Part shown: positions 1 to 8,101 of the stretch, in pieces | Numbering within the stretch: position 1 is the stretch's first letter | Layout: the number at the start of each line of letters is the position of its first letter | NCBI GenBank assembly: GCA_022450565.1 | Contig: JAKUOP010000008.1 | Span: 25,575-89,574, forward strand | Origin: Candidatus Nitrosopelagicus sp. | Lineage (GTDB): Archaea; Thermoproteota; Nitrososphaeria; Nitrososphaerales; Nitrosopumilaceae | DNA length: 64,000 nucleotides | Direction: 5' to 3' | Notes under the pieces: generated by a model | Told to the model about the DNA's origin: nothing | The model's input: the letters and a program-made list of their open reading frames with translations, nothing else | Database searches by the model: none | Translations under genes and position numbers: made by a program

Positions 1-561
1 TTCACTACTTGGTTTTCTACTTGCTTTAGGCTTGGTTCTTTTTGTTTTAATGAATTTTGTCTTCATAAAATCAAAAAATTCAGCAGAATATTCCCCATCA
101 AAAACTTTGAACAAAGCATTGCCTTTTTTATCTAAAACTTGTTCCATAATTTTTACCGCACTGTAATTTAGAGAAATCTGAGTTGCATGATCTACAGACC
201 AATTTCCAGATACCTGTGGTGATAAATCACAAATTAATGAATCAATCTTCTTTCCAAAATACGACATAATGTCATCTACAACATCAAGATTTTCAATATC
301 AGCTTGAATTATGTTGGTATCTGGAATCTCTTCTACAAATGAAAGATCAATTCCCATTACTTTACCCTGATTACCACTAAGTTTTTGAGCTACTTGTAAC
401 CATCCGCCAGGTGCGCATCCAAGATCCAAGACATACGATCCAGGACCAATTATTCTATATGATTTGTTTAGTTCTTTCAATTTGTAGGATGAACGACTTC
501 GAAAACCTTGTTCATGTGCTAATCTACGATACTGATCTTTTTTTGCATCAATTAGTTTCAT
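1..561 (-). CDS. rlmE: 23S rRNA 2'-O-methyltransferase, RlmE/FtsJ family (3' end cut by window)
   Basis: The reverse strand reads MKLIDAKKDQYRRLAHEQGF followed by a Rossmann SAM-binding motif (LDLGCAPGGWLQVA, about residues 49-62) and later ICDLSPQVSGNW, both typical of FtsJ/RlmE methyltransferases that 2'-O-methylate the 23S A-loop. The K-D-K-E type catalytic Lys near the N-terminus is plausible (DAKKD). The reading frame is open to base 1 with no stop, so the C-terminus lies outside the window; that is why the ORF track misses it. The ATG overlaps the stop of the upstream gene by 4 bp (ATGA), so the two are very likely co-transcribed. The visible end turns Lys/Arg/Ser rich. Family call is secure; the exact target nucleotide is inferred from the family. 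Confidence 0.9.
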   Translation of the reverse strand, partial: MKLIDAKKDQYRRLAHEQGFRSRSSYKLKELNKSYRIIGPGSYVLDLGCAPGGWLQVAQKLSGNQGKVMGIDLSFVEEIPDTNIIQADIENLDVVDDIMSYFGKKIDSLICDLSPQVSGNWSVDHATQISLNYSAVKIMEQVLDKKGNALFKVFDGEYSAEFFDFMKTKFIKTKRTKPKASRKPSSE

Positions 562-1211
562 TTTTTCTTCTTAGATTCTATAATTACCCATTCTTCAATT
601 AATTCACAGTGTTTTGGGCTTGGTTCAGGATATACATTATCAACATTACATTTTTGTTCTACTGGGCAAGTTAAGCATGGTGCATTCTGAATGGATTCTA
701 AACTTATAGGCATCTGTTCAATGATTAACCTGTAAGTCCATCTGCCATTTTGTAATATCTTTTCACGCGTTATCATTCCTCTTCTTTCAAGACGCAGTGA
801 TAAGCGTGAACCATCACGATTAGTAAGTTTTAATCTTTTCCAAACATCACTTTGTAGCATCCCATCTTCTGCATGTTCAGCAAGTATTTCACAAACTCTA
901 TTTGTGAGTTGTTCCATGTCCTTTTTCTCAATTCTGAAATTCCTTAATTCTTCATCACTATATTGATCCTCTAATTCTTCCTCCATTGTTTTTGGAATTT
1001 CTGGTTCAGGTTCTACTTTTTTGATTGCCTTTGCTTTTGATTTGGCTTCCTTCTTTGCTGCTTTTGGTTTGGCTTCCTTCTTTGCTGCTTTTGGTTTGGC
1101 TTCCTTCTTTGCTGCTTTTGGTTTTGGTTTAGATTGACTTTCTAATTGAGCACGCAATTCTGCTAATTCTTTTTTAATTTCATCTGATTCTTTAATTGGT
1201 TTTTTTTTCAT
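558..1211 (-). CDS. TFE-beta/RPC34-like winged-helix transcription factor with Cys cluster
   Basis: A 217-residue protein in three parts: a Lys/Ala/Glu-rich N-terminus carrying three exact 9-residue repeats (KPKAAKKEA type), a winged-helix region (about residues 105-165, with LQSDVWKRLKLTNRDGSRL), and a C-terminal cluster CLTCPVEQKC...C. A winged helix followed by four cysteines matches archaeal TFE-beta (hRPC39/RPC34 homologue), which carries an Fe-S cluster and helps TFE-alpha open promoters. Residues reading LERRGMITREKI fit the wing. It sits directly upstream of rlmE with a 4-bp overlap. Alternative: another winged-helix DNA-binding protein with a zinc-type Cys cluster. The fold and cysteines are visible; the TFE-beta identity is inferred. 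Confidence 0.6.
   Translation of the reverse strand: MKKKPIKESDEIKKELAELRAQLESQSKPKPKAAKKEAKPKAAKKEAKPKAAKKEAKSKAKAIKKVEPEPEIPKTMEEELEDQYSDEELRNFRIEKKDMEQLTNRVCEILAEHAEDGMLQSDVWKRLKLTNRDGSRLSLRLERRGMITREKILQNGRWTYRLIIEQMPISLESIQNAPCLTCPVEQKCNVDNVYPEPSPKHCELIEEWVIIESKKKK
1041..1121 (-). repeat. 27-bp in-frame tandem repeat, 3 copies
   Basis: Three head-to-tail copies of a 27-bp unit (tttggcttccttctttgctg...) encode the 9-residue unit KPKAAKKEA in the N-terminal tail of the TFE-beta-like gene. The copies are identical at the DNA level, which points to recent slippage or duplication. Confidence 0.9.
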
Positions 1212-1232
1212 TAATTTTCACTATCCATATTT

Positions 1233-1709
1233 TTAATTGACTACCAAATTTGCAACAAGTGAACTTGTTTGTTTGTAGGTTTTGTCATATATTTCAACTA
1301 GAAGTTGATAATTTCCAGCCTCATTTAATATTTCGGAGTAATTTTCATCAATTGGTAGATAATTATTATTGGTTCCATAACATTGATTTAAGAATCCACT
1401 TTGTGTTATTACATCTTTTGTGGAATCGGATATTTTGTATATTGTAATATAAAGATCTCCACAAACAAATGTATCATCACCATGAATCTTAATTTGAAAT
1501 TCTATTGGTTCAGATACATCATACTGTGATTCAAGTCCAATAATTTGGATTCTGTCAGTTGTGACTTTATCCGCATATTCAGAACCCGTAAATTGCCACA
1601 TATTTAATGAACGATCAGGCTCATTGAGGGCCTCAGCCATAACCAAAGCTCCTAATCCTACTGAAAGTATTACTGGTAATACATATACTACAAATGGTGT
1701 TTTACCCAA
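1233..1709 (-). CDS. Hypothetical membrane-anchored extracytoplasmic protein
   Basis: I do not recognise a named family. The 158-residue product starts with a single hydrophobic segment (about residues 5-26, VVYVLPVILSVGLGALVMAEA), and the rest is polar and beta-rich with two Cys (FVCGDLYI, NQCYGTNN), consistent with an Ig-like domain exposed outside the cell. The start is a TTG; a TATA-like TTGATATAAG lies about 25-30 bases upstream on this strand, so the mRNA would be nearly leaderless. It lies 21 bp upstream of the TFE-beta-like gene in the same direction and could share its transcript. Confidence 0.6.
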   Translation of the reverse strand: MGKTPFVVYVLPVILSVGLGALVMAEALNEPDRSLNMWQFTGSEYADKVTTDRIQIIGLESQYDVSEPIEFQIKIHGDDTFVCGDLYITIYKISDSTKDVITQSGFLNQCYGTNNNYLPIDENYSEILNEAGNYQLLVEIYDKTYKQTSSLVANLVVN

Positions 1710-1886
1710 TTCGTCTAAACTCTGTTACGCACTTATATCAATTTAGTCATGTAAAAAAACAAGTTTTGAATTGAGAATATTCAAAAATGAGGCTTGAAAA
1801 TAGAAAATAGACAAAAAGGATTCGTTTAAAGCTCTAAGATAATTTGTTCAAACGAGTTAAATCCATGATCTAGTCATCTTTCCCAG

Positions 1887-3974
1887 ATGAGGTTAAGAAA
1901 ATTTAGAGTTAGAGCATATCGTTGCATTCATGATTCTGGTGATATTAGAGTAGGAGATTTGGCTGCATTTGTAGGACGAAATGAAAGTGGAAAAACAACT
2001 ATTCTTCAGGCTTTAACACTACTCAACAGGGAGCATCAATTATCAGAACTTGATCTGTGTGACGAGATGGTTGAAGAGTTAAAAAATGAGGTTAATTTGG
2101 CAGAAGGTGAATTTGACTTAAACCATAATGAGACAAAAATTATCAAAGATTCATTTCCTAATATCCCAGAGATAAAAAAATTACGAATTTTTCGAACTAA
2201 TAAAAATCCAATTGCACAATATGATTTTGGTGATGTAGATATTAGCGAAGCCGAAAATAGTGGATTAAATTCTTGGGAAAATTTTATAGAAAAAATATCA
2301 AACTTTTTAGATACAATTCCAAATCACATAAGAATAAAACTTAACGTTCAATTTTTTGAAGGTCAACCACCAGTATCAGAAGAAATTTTTACAAATCAAA
2401 TGGCAGAGTTTGGAAATAATTTACACGTACTGGCCGTTGATGAACCACAGATAACAGAAGAATGGGAAAAAATTTCTGAAGATCCTAATACAAGTTTTCA
2501 AAATCTTCTGATTGGAACAACAGAGAAAATTGCATTAGAGAATTTCATTGAGACAAATTTACATCCTAGATTTGTTTATTTTTCTGACTACAAAAAAATA
2601 ATTGGAAACATAAATCTTAATGAATATGACCGAGACAAGAATGTACCTAGTATTGAATTTTCTGAAGATGAGTTTGATAAAGCTGAAACTGTAGATAATT
2701 TATTCTATTTAGCAGAACTTGATGTGAATGAATTAAATGAAGCCAAAAATAGTCCATCCCAACTGATAAAACTTTTGAACACATGTAGCAAAAGATTAAC
2801 AGAAAAATTGAATCCTGCATGGAAAGGTGATCCAATACATGTAGAATTGAGACTTAATCCTAATAATATCATGAGTGTAGTTATTTCCGATGTTCATAAA
2901 GATGGAACAGTAACAAATACAGGTCTATTAAATAGAAGAGCAGAGGGATTCAAATGGACATTCTCCTTTATCGTAAATTTTGCTGCCGAGACACAAAGAG
3001 CCGAATTAAAAGAAGCAATATTATTACTTGATGAACCTGCAAGAAATCTACATCCTACTCAACAACGTGGAATCTCTGATTTACTAAAAAACCTGGCAGG
3101 TTCAAACCAAGTGCTTTATGCAACGCACTCACCATACATGATTTTTGATTATGCACCTGGAAATTTATTGGTGGTAGAATTAGATAAGAAAAAACATCTA
3201 AGTAGAATTTATTATGATTATTGGAATGCAGATGATTCTACACTAACTCCTATACTGTACGGTCTTTCAAGAGGTCTAGTAGAATCAATTGTTGATAGAG
3301 AAATTGGTTATAATTCTAGACCTGTTATAATTGTCGAAACTATTGCAGACACGATGTATCTAAATGCTTTTGATAAGTTTTTGGAGGATCCAAATATTTC
3401 AATGAATCCATTAAATATAGTTGCAGCATACAACAAAAACTCAGTATTACCACTTGCAATATTTTATAGAAATCATGGCTACAATACTTTTGTTTTACTA
3501 GACAATACCAAAGAATCTAGAGATATCTCAACACAATTAGTTGCAAATGAATTTTCAAAAATTCAAACAATTTTCTTTGAACATGATGGAAAAGCATTAC
3601 AATCAATAGAAGATTATATGCTAGTTGACGACTATTTACATGCTGTAAATCAGACATATGCAATAAAATTAAGAAAAGAAGGATATGTGAATCTGACAAA
3701 TGAAATAATTAAATCTAAAAGTAAAATTGGCGTTTTAGAAGGACTGGAATCTATCTGGGAAGAGCATAAAGAAGACGGATGGGAAAATTTCGATAATGAA
3801 GAGGTTTGTCGCTATATCTGTGAAAAAATTGCAATAAGTGAGGGTGACTTTTTAACAGATAAAACAAAAGACCGTATTAGATCACTCTACAGACTTATAG
3901 CAGAAAGAATTCGTCAACAACAAAATCTGCTTTCAAGTCAAACTTCTGATAGAAAACGGAAAATGAGCGTTTAA
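1887..3974 (+). CDS. OLD-family-like AAA ATPase with degenerate TOPRIM region
   Basis: A 695-residue ATPase of the RecF/SMC/OLD class. Walker A GRNESGKTT is at about residues 30-38 after an N-terminal 'RLRKFRVRAYR' strand; the Walker B/D-loop region AILLLDEPARNLHPTQ is near 375-390, followed by the H-loop ATHSPYM. The C-terminal third begins VIIVETIADTMYLNAF near 478, in the place of the OLD TOPRIM VEGxxD motif, but the expected DxD is reduced to LLDNTKES. OLD nucleases cut or nick DNA; here the nuclease site looks damaged, so an ATPase-only or altered role is possible. It stands alone: no UvrD-like GajB, reverse transcriptase or other known partner is adjacent, and its 3' end stops one base from the convergent neighbour. 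Confidence 0.75.
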   Translation: MRLRKFRVRAYRCIHDSGDIRVGDLAAFVGRNESGKTTILQALTLLNREHQLSELDLCDEMVEELKNEVNLAEGEFDLNHNETKIIKDSFPNIPEIKKLRIFRTNKNPIAQYDFGDVDISEAENSGLNSWENFIEKISNFLDTIPNHIRIKLNVQFFEGQPPVSEEIFTNQMAEFGNNLHVLAVDEPQITEEWEKISEDPNTSFQNLLIGTTEKIALENFIETNLHPRFVYFSDYKKIIGNINLNEYDRDKNVPSIEFSEDEFDKAETVDNLFYLAELDVNELNEAKNSPSQLIKLLNTCSKRLTEKLNPAWKGDPIHVELRLNPNNIMSVVISDVHKDGTVTNTGLLNRRAEGFKWTFSFIVNFAAETQRAELKEAILLLDEPARNLHPTQQRGISDLLKNLAGSNQVLYATHSPYMIFDYAPGNLLVVELDKKKHLSRIYYDYWNADDSTLTPILYGLSRGLVESIVDREIGYNSRPVIIVETIADTMYLNAFDKFLEDPNISMNPLNIVAAYNKNSVLPLAIFYRNHGYNTFVLLDNTKESRDISTQLVANEFSKIQTIFFEHDGKALQSIEDYMLVDDYLHAVNQTYAIKLRKEGYVNLTNEIIKSKSKIGVLEGLESIWEEHKEDGWENFDNEEVCRYICEKIAISEGDFLTDKTKDRIRSLYRLIAERIRQQQNLLSSQTSDRKRKMSV

Positions 3975-3975
3975 A

Positions 3976-4422
3976 CTAAAAATTATCATCAAGATAATTC
4001 TTCCTTGGTTTTTTTGGTTTTGTCTTTAACAATCTTGAACCAATAAAAATTATAGGAATTGAAACTATCATAAATAATATTGGAGTTATTTCAACCGAAT
4101 CATCAATCAGCTCCTCTTGTATGTTTTCAATCATTGTATATGCATAACCCATTCCAATTAACACTATTATTCCGCCAATAACAATCATTGAACCATTAAA
4201 TCTTGAACCATATCGCTTAGATAAAACAAATGAAACCCCAAACACGATTGCAGCAGGTGCAATACTCATTGATACAAATTGAAATATCTTTGGCTTTGCT
4301 TCAAACAAAAATGTTTCATCACTTAATGGGTTAGACATGAAATTAAAAATTGTAATTATCTCAGCTACAAAAAAAATACAAAGTGCTAGACCAGCGATAG
4401 CCAAATACTTTTCAATTGCCAT
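3976..4422 (-). CDS. Hypothetical four-helix membrane protein
   Basis: A 148-residue protein with four predicted transmembrane stretches (about residues 8-28, 48-66, 78-98 and 113-132) and a basic C-terminal tail (KTKPKKPRKN). No catalytic motif and no family recognised. Its start ATG is preceded by its own intergenic space of 40 bp after the GalT-like gene, which runs in the same direction, so it may be the last gene of that transcript. It is convergent with the OLD-like gene with a single-base gap. Confidence 0.6.
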   Translation of the reverse strand: MAIEKYLAIAGLALCIFFVAEIITIFNFMSNPLSDETFLFEAKPKIFQFVSMSIAPAAIVFGVSFVLSKRYGSRFNGSMIVIGGIIVLIGMGYAYTMIENIQEELIDDSVEITPILFMIVSIPIIFIGSRLLKTKPKKPRKNYLDDNF

Positions 4423-4462
4423 ATTACAACATTTTCTTTCTCAAGTAATAAATCATGAGTAA

Positions 4463-5473
4463 TTAGTCTAGTATGCCCACAAGAAGTGATAACTCCTTTC
4501 TGCAAGAAACACCTAATTCTTCAGCTGCTTTTTCAGGAGATAGCATATTATGATACATGCCAAATCCAATTTCAAGACCAGATGAAGGAGCTATTTTAGG
4601 ATAAACTTCAACATGCCAGTGAATTTGTTTGCTATTTTTCTTTTCTGGTGATAAATGAAATGCCAAACTATAAGATACATTTTTGATTTTTTTAGAAAGA
4701 CCACCAAGAGTGGCACGTAAAATTAAAGCCAAATCGTTAATTTCCTTCTGTGAAATCTTTGAAAAATTTGTAGAATGTTTCTTTGGACAAATCCAAAATT
4801 CATATGGAAAAGATGGAGCCCATGGTGATATTGCAATAAATCCTTCAGTTTGAAGTATTTGTCTTGGACCGCCAACCTCAGCATTTACTAATTGACTCAT
4901 TGGATAAACACCTTTTTCATTAAGAATTCTATGTGATGAATTTGCTTCATCGTCTATAGTAGGTGGTATAGTTGAGAATGCAAGCATGTTAAGATGAGGA
5001 TGATCTACTGTAGTTCCAGATTCTTTACCATGATCACCATAAATTGCAACATATGCAACTCCCTTTTGTGTATATAACCATCTTAACCTGTCTTGTAGAA
5101 CAACAAGAACGTTTGACCATTGTTCCACACTAATTGTTGAAAGTGTTTCTTTTTCATCTGGTGATGCCACTATAACATAATGATAGCCATATGCGGGTTC
5201 ACTGTATAATGGGTGTTCAGAATATGAATTATTTGTTTCAGTACTAACTATAGGGTTTTTTGCAGGGAAAACTCTAACAGACCAATCCTTAACAAAATAG
5301 TCATCTGCATCCTGAAGTCTTTGTAGCATTCCATCTTTGAAAACCAATGATAATACAGATGGATTTGTCATAGATTCATTGCCAGGCTTATATGGATTCT
5401 TTTTTGATTCTTTGATTTTTCCATTTTCTGGGTTTACAATAACAAATCTTTCACATACATGATCTTTCCGCAT
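4463..5473 (-). CDS. Galactose-1-phosphate uridylyltransferase-like (HIT superfamily)
   Basis: The product resembles GalT, which exchanges UMP between UDP-glucose and galactose-1-phosphate. Visible markers are the N-terminal RFVIVNPENGK, an NHGKE-like DHGKESGTTVDHPHLN and the C-terminal IHWHVEVYPK histidine motif. In classical GalT the active site is HPHxQ; here it reads HPHLN, an Asn for the Gln, so substrate or reaction may differ (for example another nucleotidyl transferase). The ORF track extends 23 codons further upstream; I choose the internal ATG at 5473 (MRKDHVCERFVIV) because homologous sequence starts there and the extension reads as hydrophobic filler. Length 336 residues is normal for the family. 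It is divergent from apgM. Confidence 0.75.
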   Translation of the reverse strand: MRKDHVCERFVIVNPENGKIKESKKNPYKPGNESMTNPSVLSLVFKDGMLQRLQDADDYFVKDWSVRVFPAKNPIVSTETNNSYSEHPLYSEPAYGYHYVIVASPDEKETLSTISVEQWSNVLVVLQDRLRWLYTQKGVAYVAIYGDHGKESGTTVDHPHLNMLAFSTIPPTIDDEANSSHRILNEKGVYPMSQLVNAEVGGPRQILQTEGFIAISPWAPSFPYEFWICPKKHSTNFSKISQKEINDLALILRATLGGLSKKIKNVSYSLAFHLSPEKKNSKQIHWHVEVYPKIAPSSGLEIGFGMYHNMLSPEKAAEELGVSCRKELSLLVGILD

Positions 5474-5576
5474 ATTTCCCAAGATATAATATAAAAAATA
5501 ATTGGGTAAAAAAGTGTTAAACGATCTAAACAGTGGTTGCAACGTTTAAAGTGTTGGAAAATATCTGAGAAATTAA

Positions 5577-6866
5577 TTGAGTATTAACAATTCAGAAATC
5601 AAGATTGTTTATGTACTGCTGGACGGCGTAGGGGATCTACCACATCCAGATATAGAAAATAAAACTCCTTTAGAGAATGCAAATACACCAAATTTAGATC
5701 GACTGGCAACAAATGGTAAAATGGGACAGGTAATATCAGTGGGAAAAGGAATTGCACCAGAATCAGATATTGCAGTATTCAATATGTTAGGATACAAATT
5801 TCATCATGCAGATTATGCTGGTAGAGGAGTTATTGAGGCAATTGGAATAGGGATTGATTTTAAGAATGGTGATCTGGCACTACGTGGAAATTTTGCAACA
5901 TTAGATGAAAAAAGTGTGATAATAGATAGAAGAGCTGGAAGGAATATTGAAAAAGACGATGCAACTGGCATTGCTAAAGAAATTGAAGAGAAAATAACAT
6001 TCTCTAGTCCATTAATATCAGTAGTAGTTGCACCAACAATTGGTCATAGAGTAGTGATTAGAATTAGGGATGAACATCCTCTGTCTGCAAATATCTCAAA
6101 TACTGATCCAGCATATGCAAGAGTGGATGGAATGGGAATTGCCAAAGCAGTAGGCGATTTTTTGAAAATTGAGAGATGTCTGCCACTAGATGACACTGAT
6201 TCATCATTGCTCACATCTGATTTGGTAAATGAGTTCACAGAACAATCACTAAAAATAATGAAAGACAGTGAAATTAATAAAAATAGGAATATACAAAAGA
6301 AAAAACTACTTAATAGTATTTTACTTCGTGATGCAGGAAATAAAATTCCTAATGTCCAATACATTAATGAAAAATATTCAATGAATTTTTCATGTATAGT
6401 AGATATGCCAGTAGAAATAGGTATATCAAATATTTTAAAAATGAAAGCATTTAGTGCAGGTGGATTGACAGATTATGAAGAAAAAGCAATTGTTGCTGCA
6501 AAAGCAATGGACACTGAAAATGCAATTTATGTACATTTGAAAGGACCAGACGAATTTGGACATGATGGTGATGCAGTTGGTAAGATGAAAAATATTGAAG
6601 AAATAGATAAAAGATTCTTTGGGACACTTTTGGAAAATATTGATATGGAAAATGTGATGGTAGTAATTTCTGCTGATCATTCAACACCATGTATCAACAA
6701 AGGACATAGTGATGATCCAGTTCCACTATTAGTATCTGGAAATAAAATTAAAAGTGATGAGACAGAAAGATTTACTGAAAATGAATCAAAAAAGGGTGAG
6801 ATTGGAATGCTTGAAGGTGCACAAGTACTTGATACTGTGTTAAATATAATTAAATCAAAAAACTAA
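5577..6866 (+). CDS. apgM: 2,3-bisphosphoglycerate-independent phosphoglycerate mutase, archaeal type
   Basis: ApgM interconverts 3- and 2-phosphoglycerate in gluconeogenesis, in the cytoplasm. The alkaline-phosphatase-superfamily metal motif VYVLLDGVGDLPHP is at about residues 10-23, the catalytic Ser region ESDIAVFNMLGY at 62-73, and metal-binding KGPDEFGHDGD and ISADHSTPC in the C-terminal third. At 429 residues it has the usual ApgM length. The start is TTG; no nearby in-frame ATG precedes the conserved first strand. With PEP carboxykinase elsewhere in this window it supplies the upper part of gluconeogenesis, as an autotroph needs. Its 3' end overlaps the convergent DUF309 gene by 17 bp. 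Confidence 0.93.
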   Translation: MSINNSEIKIVYVLLDGVGDLPHPDIENKTPLENANTPNLDRLATNGKMGQVISVGKGIAPESDIAVFNMLGYKFHHADYAGRGVIEAIGIGIDFKNGDLALRGNFATLDEKSVIIDRRAGRNIEKDDATGIAKEIEEKITFSSPLISVVVAPTIGHRVVIRIRDEHPLSANISNTDPAYARVDGMGIAKAVGDFLKIERCLPLDDTDSSLLTSDLVNEFTEQSLKIMKDSEINKNRNIQKKKLLNSILLRDAGNKIPNVQYINEKYSMNFSCIVDMPVEIGISNILKMKAFSAGGLTDYEEKAIVAAKAMDTENAIYVHLKGPDEFGHDGDAVGKMKNIEEIDKRFFGTLLENIDMENVMVVISADHSTPCINKGHSDDPVPLLVSGNKIKSDETERFTENESKKGEIGMLEGAQVLDTVLNIIKSKN

Positions 6867-7413
6867 AAATTTCTTTACTATTGATCATTTCAATAACAAG
6901 TTTTTTAACTCTATCAATGTCAATATTGTAGTATTTTCCTTTAGCATTTTCAAGCTTTTCAAGTGCTCTCTTAAAAATTGAAATACATACGTCATCTTCA
7001 TCTTTCTGATAGTGAACCAAACCTGCTGCAACTAATATTAATCCATTAACTAGTTTCTTTTCATCACCATCAATGGTCTTCCAAACACCCTCTAGTACTT
7101 CATGACATTCCCAAAATCTTTCATCATTGAAATAGGATATACCTTGTGATACTGCATCATCTTTTTCAAACGTCTCTTCTATGACATGTTTTGCATGATC
7201 TAATTTGCCTATACTAGATAATTTTTGGATTAGATCATCCAGATGATTTTCTGGAATTGAGGTATCAAGTTCAATGTATCGCTTTGAAACCCTACAATCT
7301 CTTAGTATGAGATTCATTCCATATGATAAATCTCGCGAGTCTCTCAATATGGTTTTTGCATTTTTTCTAGAAAATTTAGAATCATTTGTGAGGTGAAGCA
7401 TGTATCGGTTCAT
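6850..7413 (-). CDS. DUF309 domain protein
   Basis: The 187-residue product has the DUF309 signature in its second half: a short helical repeat with YFNDERFWECHEVLEGVWK (about residues 111-129) followed by LILVAAGLVHYQKDE. The His/Glu pattern resembles a metal or ligand site, but no biochemical role is established that I can name. The N-terminal 90 residues are an extra region without a recognised domain. It is transcribed toward apgM, overlapping its end by 17 bp, and is divergent from the S24e gene with about 80 bp between starts. Confidence 0.8.
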   Translation of the reverse strand: MNRYMLHLTNDSKFSRKNAKTILRDSRDLSYGMNLILRDCRVSKRYIELDTSIPENHLDDLIQKLSSIGKLDHAKHVIEETFEKDDAVSQGISYFNDERFWECHEVLEGVWKTIDGDEKKLVNGLILVAAGLVHYQKDEDDVCISIFKRALEKLENAKGKYYNIDIDRVKKLVIEMINSKEIFSFLI

Positions 7414-7462
7414 ATTATTTATGACACAAATTTTCTTAAATTTGTTCGCAATTTCATTGAAG

Positions 7463-7470
7463 ATTTATAA
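7463..7470 (+). promoter_or_regulatory. TATA box of the S24e-S27ae operon
   Basis: ATTTATAA is centred about 27 bases upstream of the ATG at 7494, the spacing expected between an archaeal TATA box and the transcription start. The mRNA would therefore be leaderless or nearly so. Confidence 0.6.
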
Positions 7471-7493
7471 GAACAACTCAGAGGATTTGTTAC

Positions 7494-7919
7494 ATGTCAA
7501 TGATTGAAATCACAAATGATAAGACAAATTCATTTTTAGAACGAAGAGAAATCACATGTAATTTCAAAGCTTTAGGAGGAAAATTAAAGCAAAATGAGGC
7601 TGTAGATATGATTACAAAAGAATGTAAACTTGATGGTAAAACTGTTTTAGCAATAAATATGAAACCACAAACAGGAAGACCAAACATTTCCGCTACATTC
7701 TATGTTTATGACGATGAAAAATTAGCTAGAAAACAAGTAAACCCAGTAATTTTTGAGAGGTTAGATAGAAAAAAGGCTAAAGCTGAAGAAGCTAAAGCTG
7801 AAGCACCAGCTGAAGAAGCTAAAGCTGAAGCACCAGCTGAAGAAGCTAAAGCTGAAGCACCAGCTGAAGAAGCTAAAGCTGAAGCACCAGCTGAAGAAGC
7901 TAAAGCTGAGGAGAAATAA
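7494..7919 (+). CDS. rps24e: 30S ribosomal protein S24e with repeat-expanded acidic tail
   Basis: Residues 1-100 match archaeal S24e (ITNDKTNSFLERREITC, then LDGKTVLAINMKPQTG and a final FERLDRKK). The family normally ends there, around 100 residues; this copy continues for about 40 residues as 4.7 copies of AEEAKAEAP, encoded by a 27-bp tandem repeat. The tail should be flexible and negatively charged on the ribosome surface. A second ATG two codons in (MIEITND) is an equally plausible start. The stop overlaps the S27ae start (TAATG), the standard archaeal S24e-S27ae pairing. Confidence 0.95.
   Translation: MSMIEITNDKTNSFLERREITCNFKALGGKLKQNEAVDMITKECKLDGKTVLAINMKPQTGRPNISATFYVYDDEKLARKQVNPVIFERLDRKKAKAEEAKAEAPAEEAKAEAPAEEAKAEAPAEEAKAEAPAEEAKAEEK
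7782..7910 (+). repeat. 27-bp in-frame tandem repeat, about 4.7 copies
   Basis: Unit gctgaagaagctaaagctga(agcacca) repeats at 7782, 7809, 7836 and 7863 with a partial fifth copy, encoding AEEAKAEAP in the C-terminal tail of S24e. Copies are identical, so the array is probably length-variable between strains. Confidence 0.95.
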
Positions 7920-8101
7920 TGCCTGTAGAAAAGAAAGGTAACAAGGGTTCTAGTCCAAAAATTTATCAATATTTCAAAGTTGATGGTGATAAAGTTTCCA
8001 GAATTAAAAAAAGCTGTTCACGATGTGGAAAGGGTGTATACATGTCAGAACACAAAGATCGACGTACCTGTGGTAGATGTAACAATACAGAATTTATCTA
8101 G
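7919..8101 (+). CDS. rps27ae: 30S ribosomal protein S27ae
   Basis: A 60-residue zinc-ribbon protein of the small subunit: CSRCGKGVYM and CGRCNNTEFI give the C-x2-C ... C-x2-C zinc site, and the start ATG overlaps the S24e stop by one base. Length is normal for archaeal S27ae. Often this gene is followed by Kae1/Bud32 of the KEOPS complex; here it is instead met head-on by a metalloprotease-like gene with which it shares a palindromic CTAG stop overlap. Confidence 0.95.
   Translation: MPVEKKGNKGSSPKIYQYFKVDGDKVSRIKKSCSRCGKGVYMSEHKDRRTCGRCNNTEFI

Noticed and set aside
1041-1121. Possible CRISPR-like direct repeats (also at 7782, 25410 and 58071)
   Set aside because: Units are head-to-tail with no spacers and maintain the reading frame, so they are coding minisatellites.
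1887-3974. Gabija or retron defence system
   Set aside because: No GajB helicase, reverse transcriptase or other partner next to the OLD-like gene, and the TOPRIM looks degenerate.
7706-7969. 87-residue minus-strand Ala/Ser-rich ORF
   Set aside because: Mirror of the S24e 27-bp repeat in another frame; no independent support.
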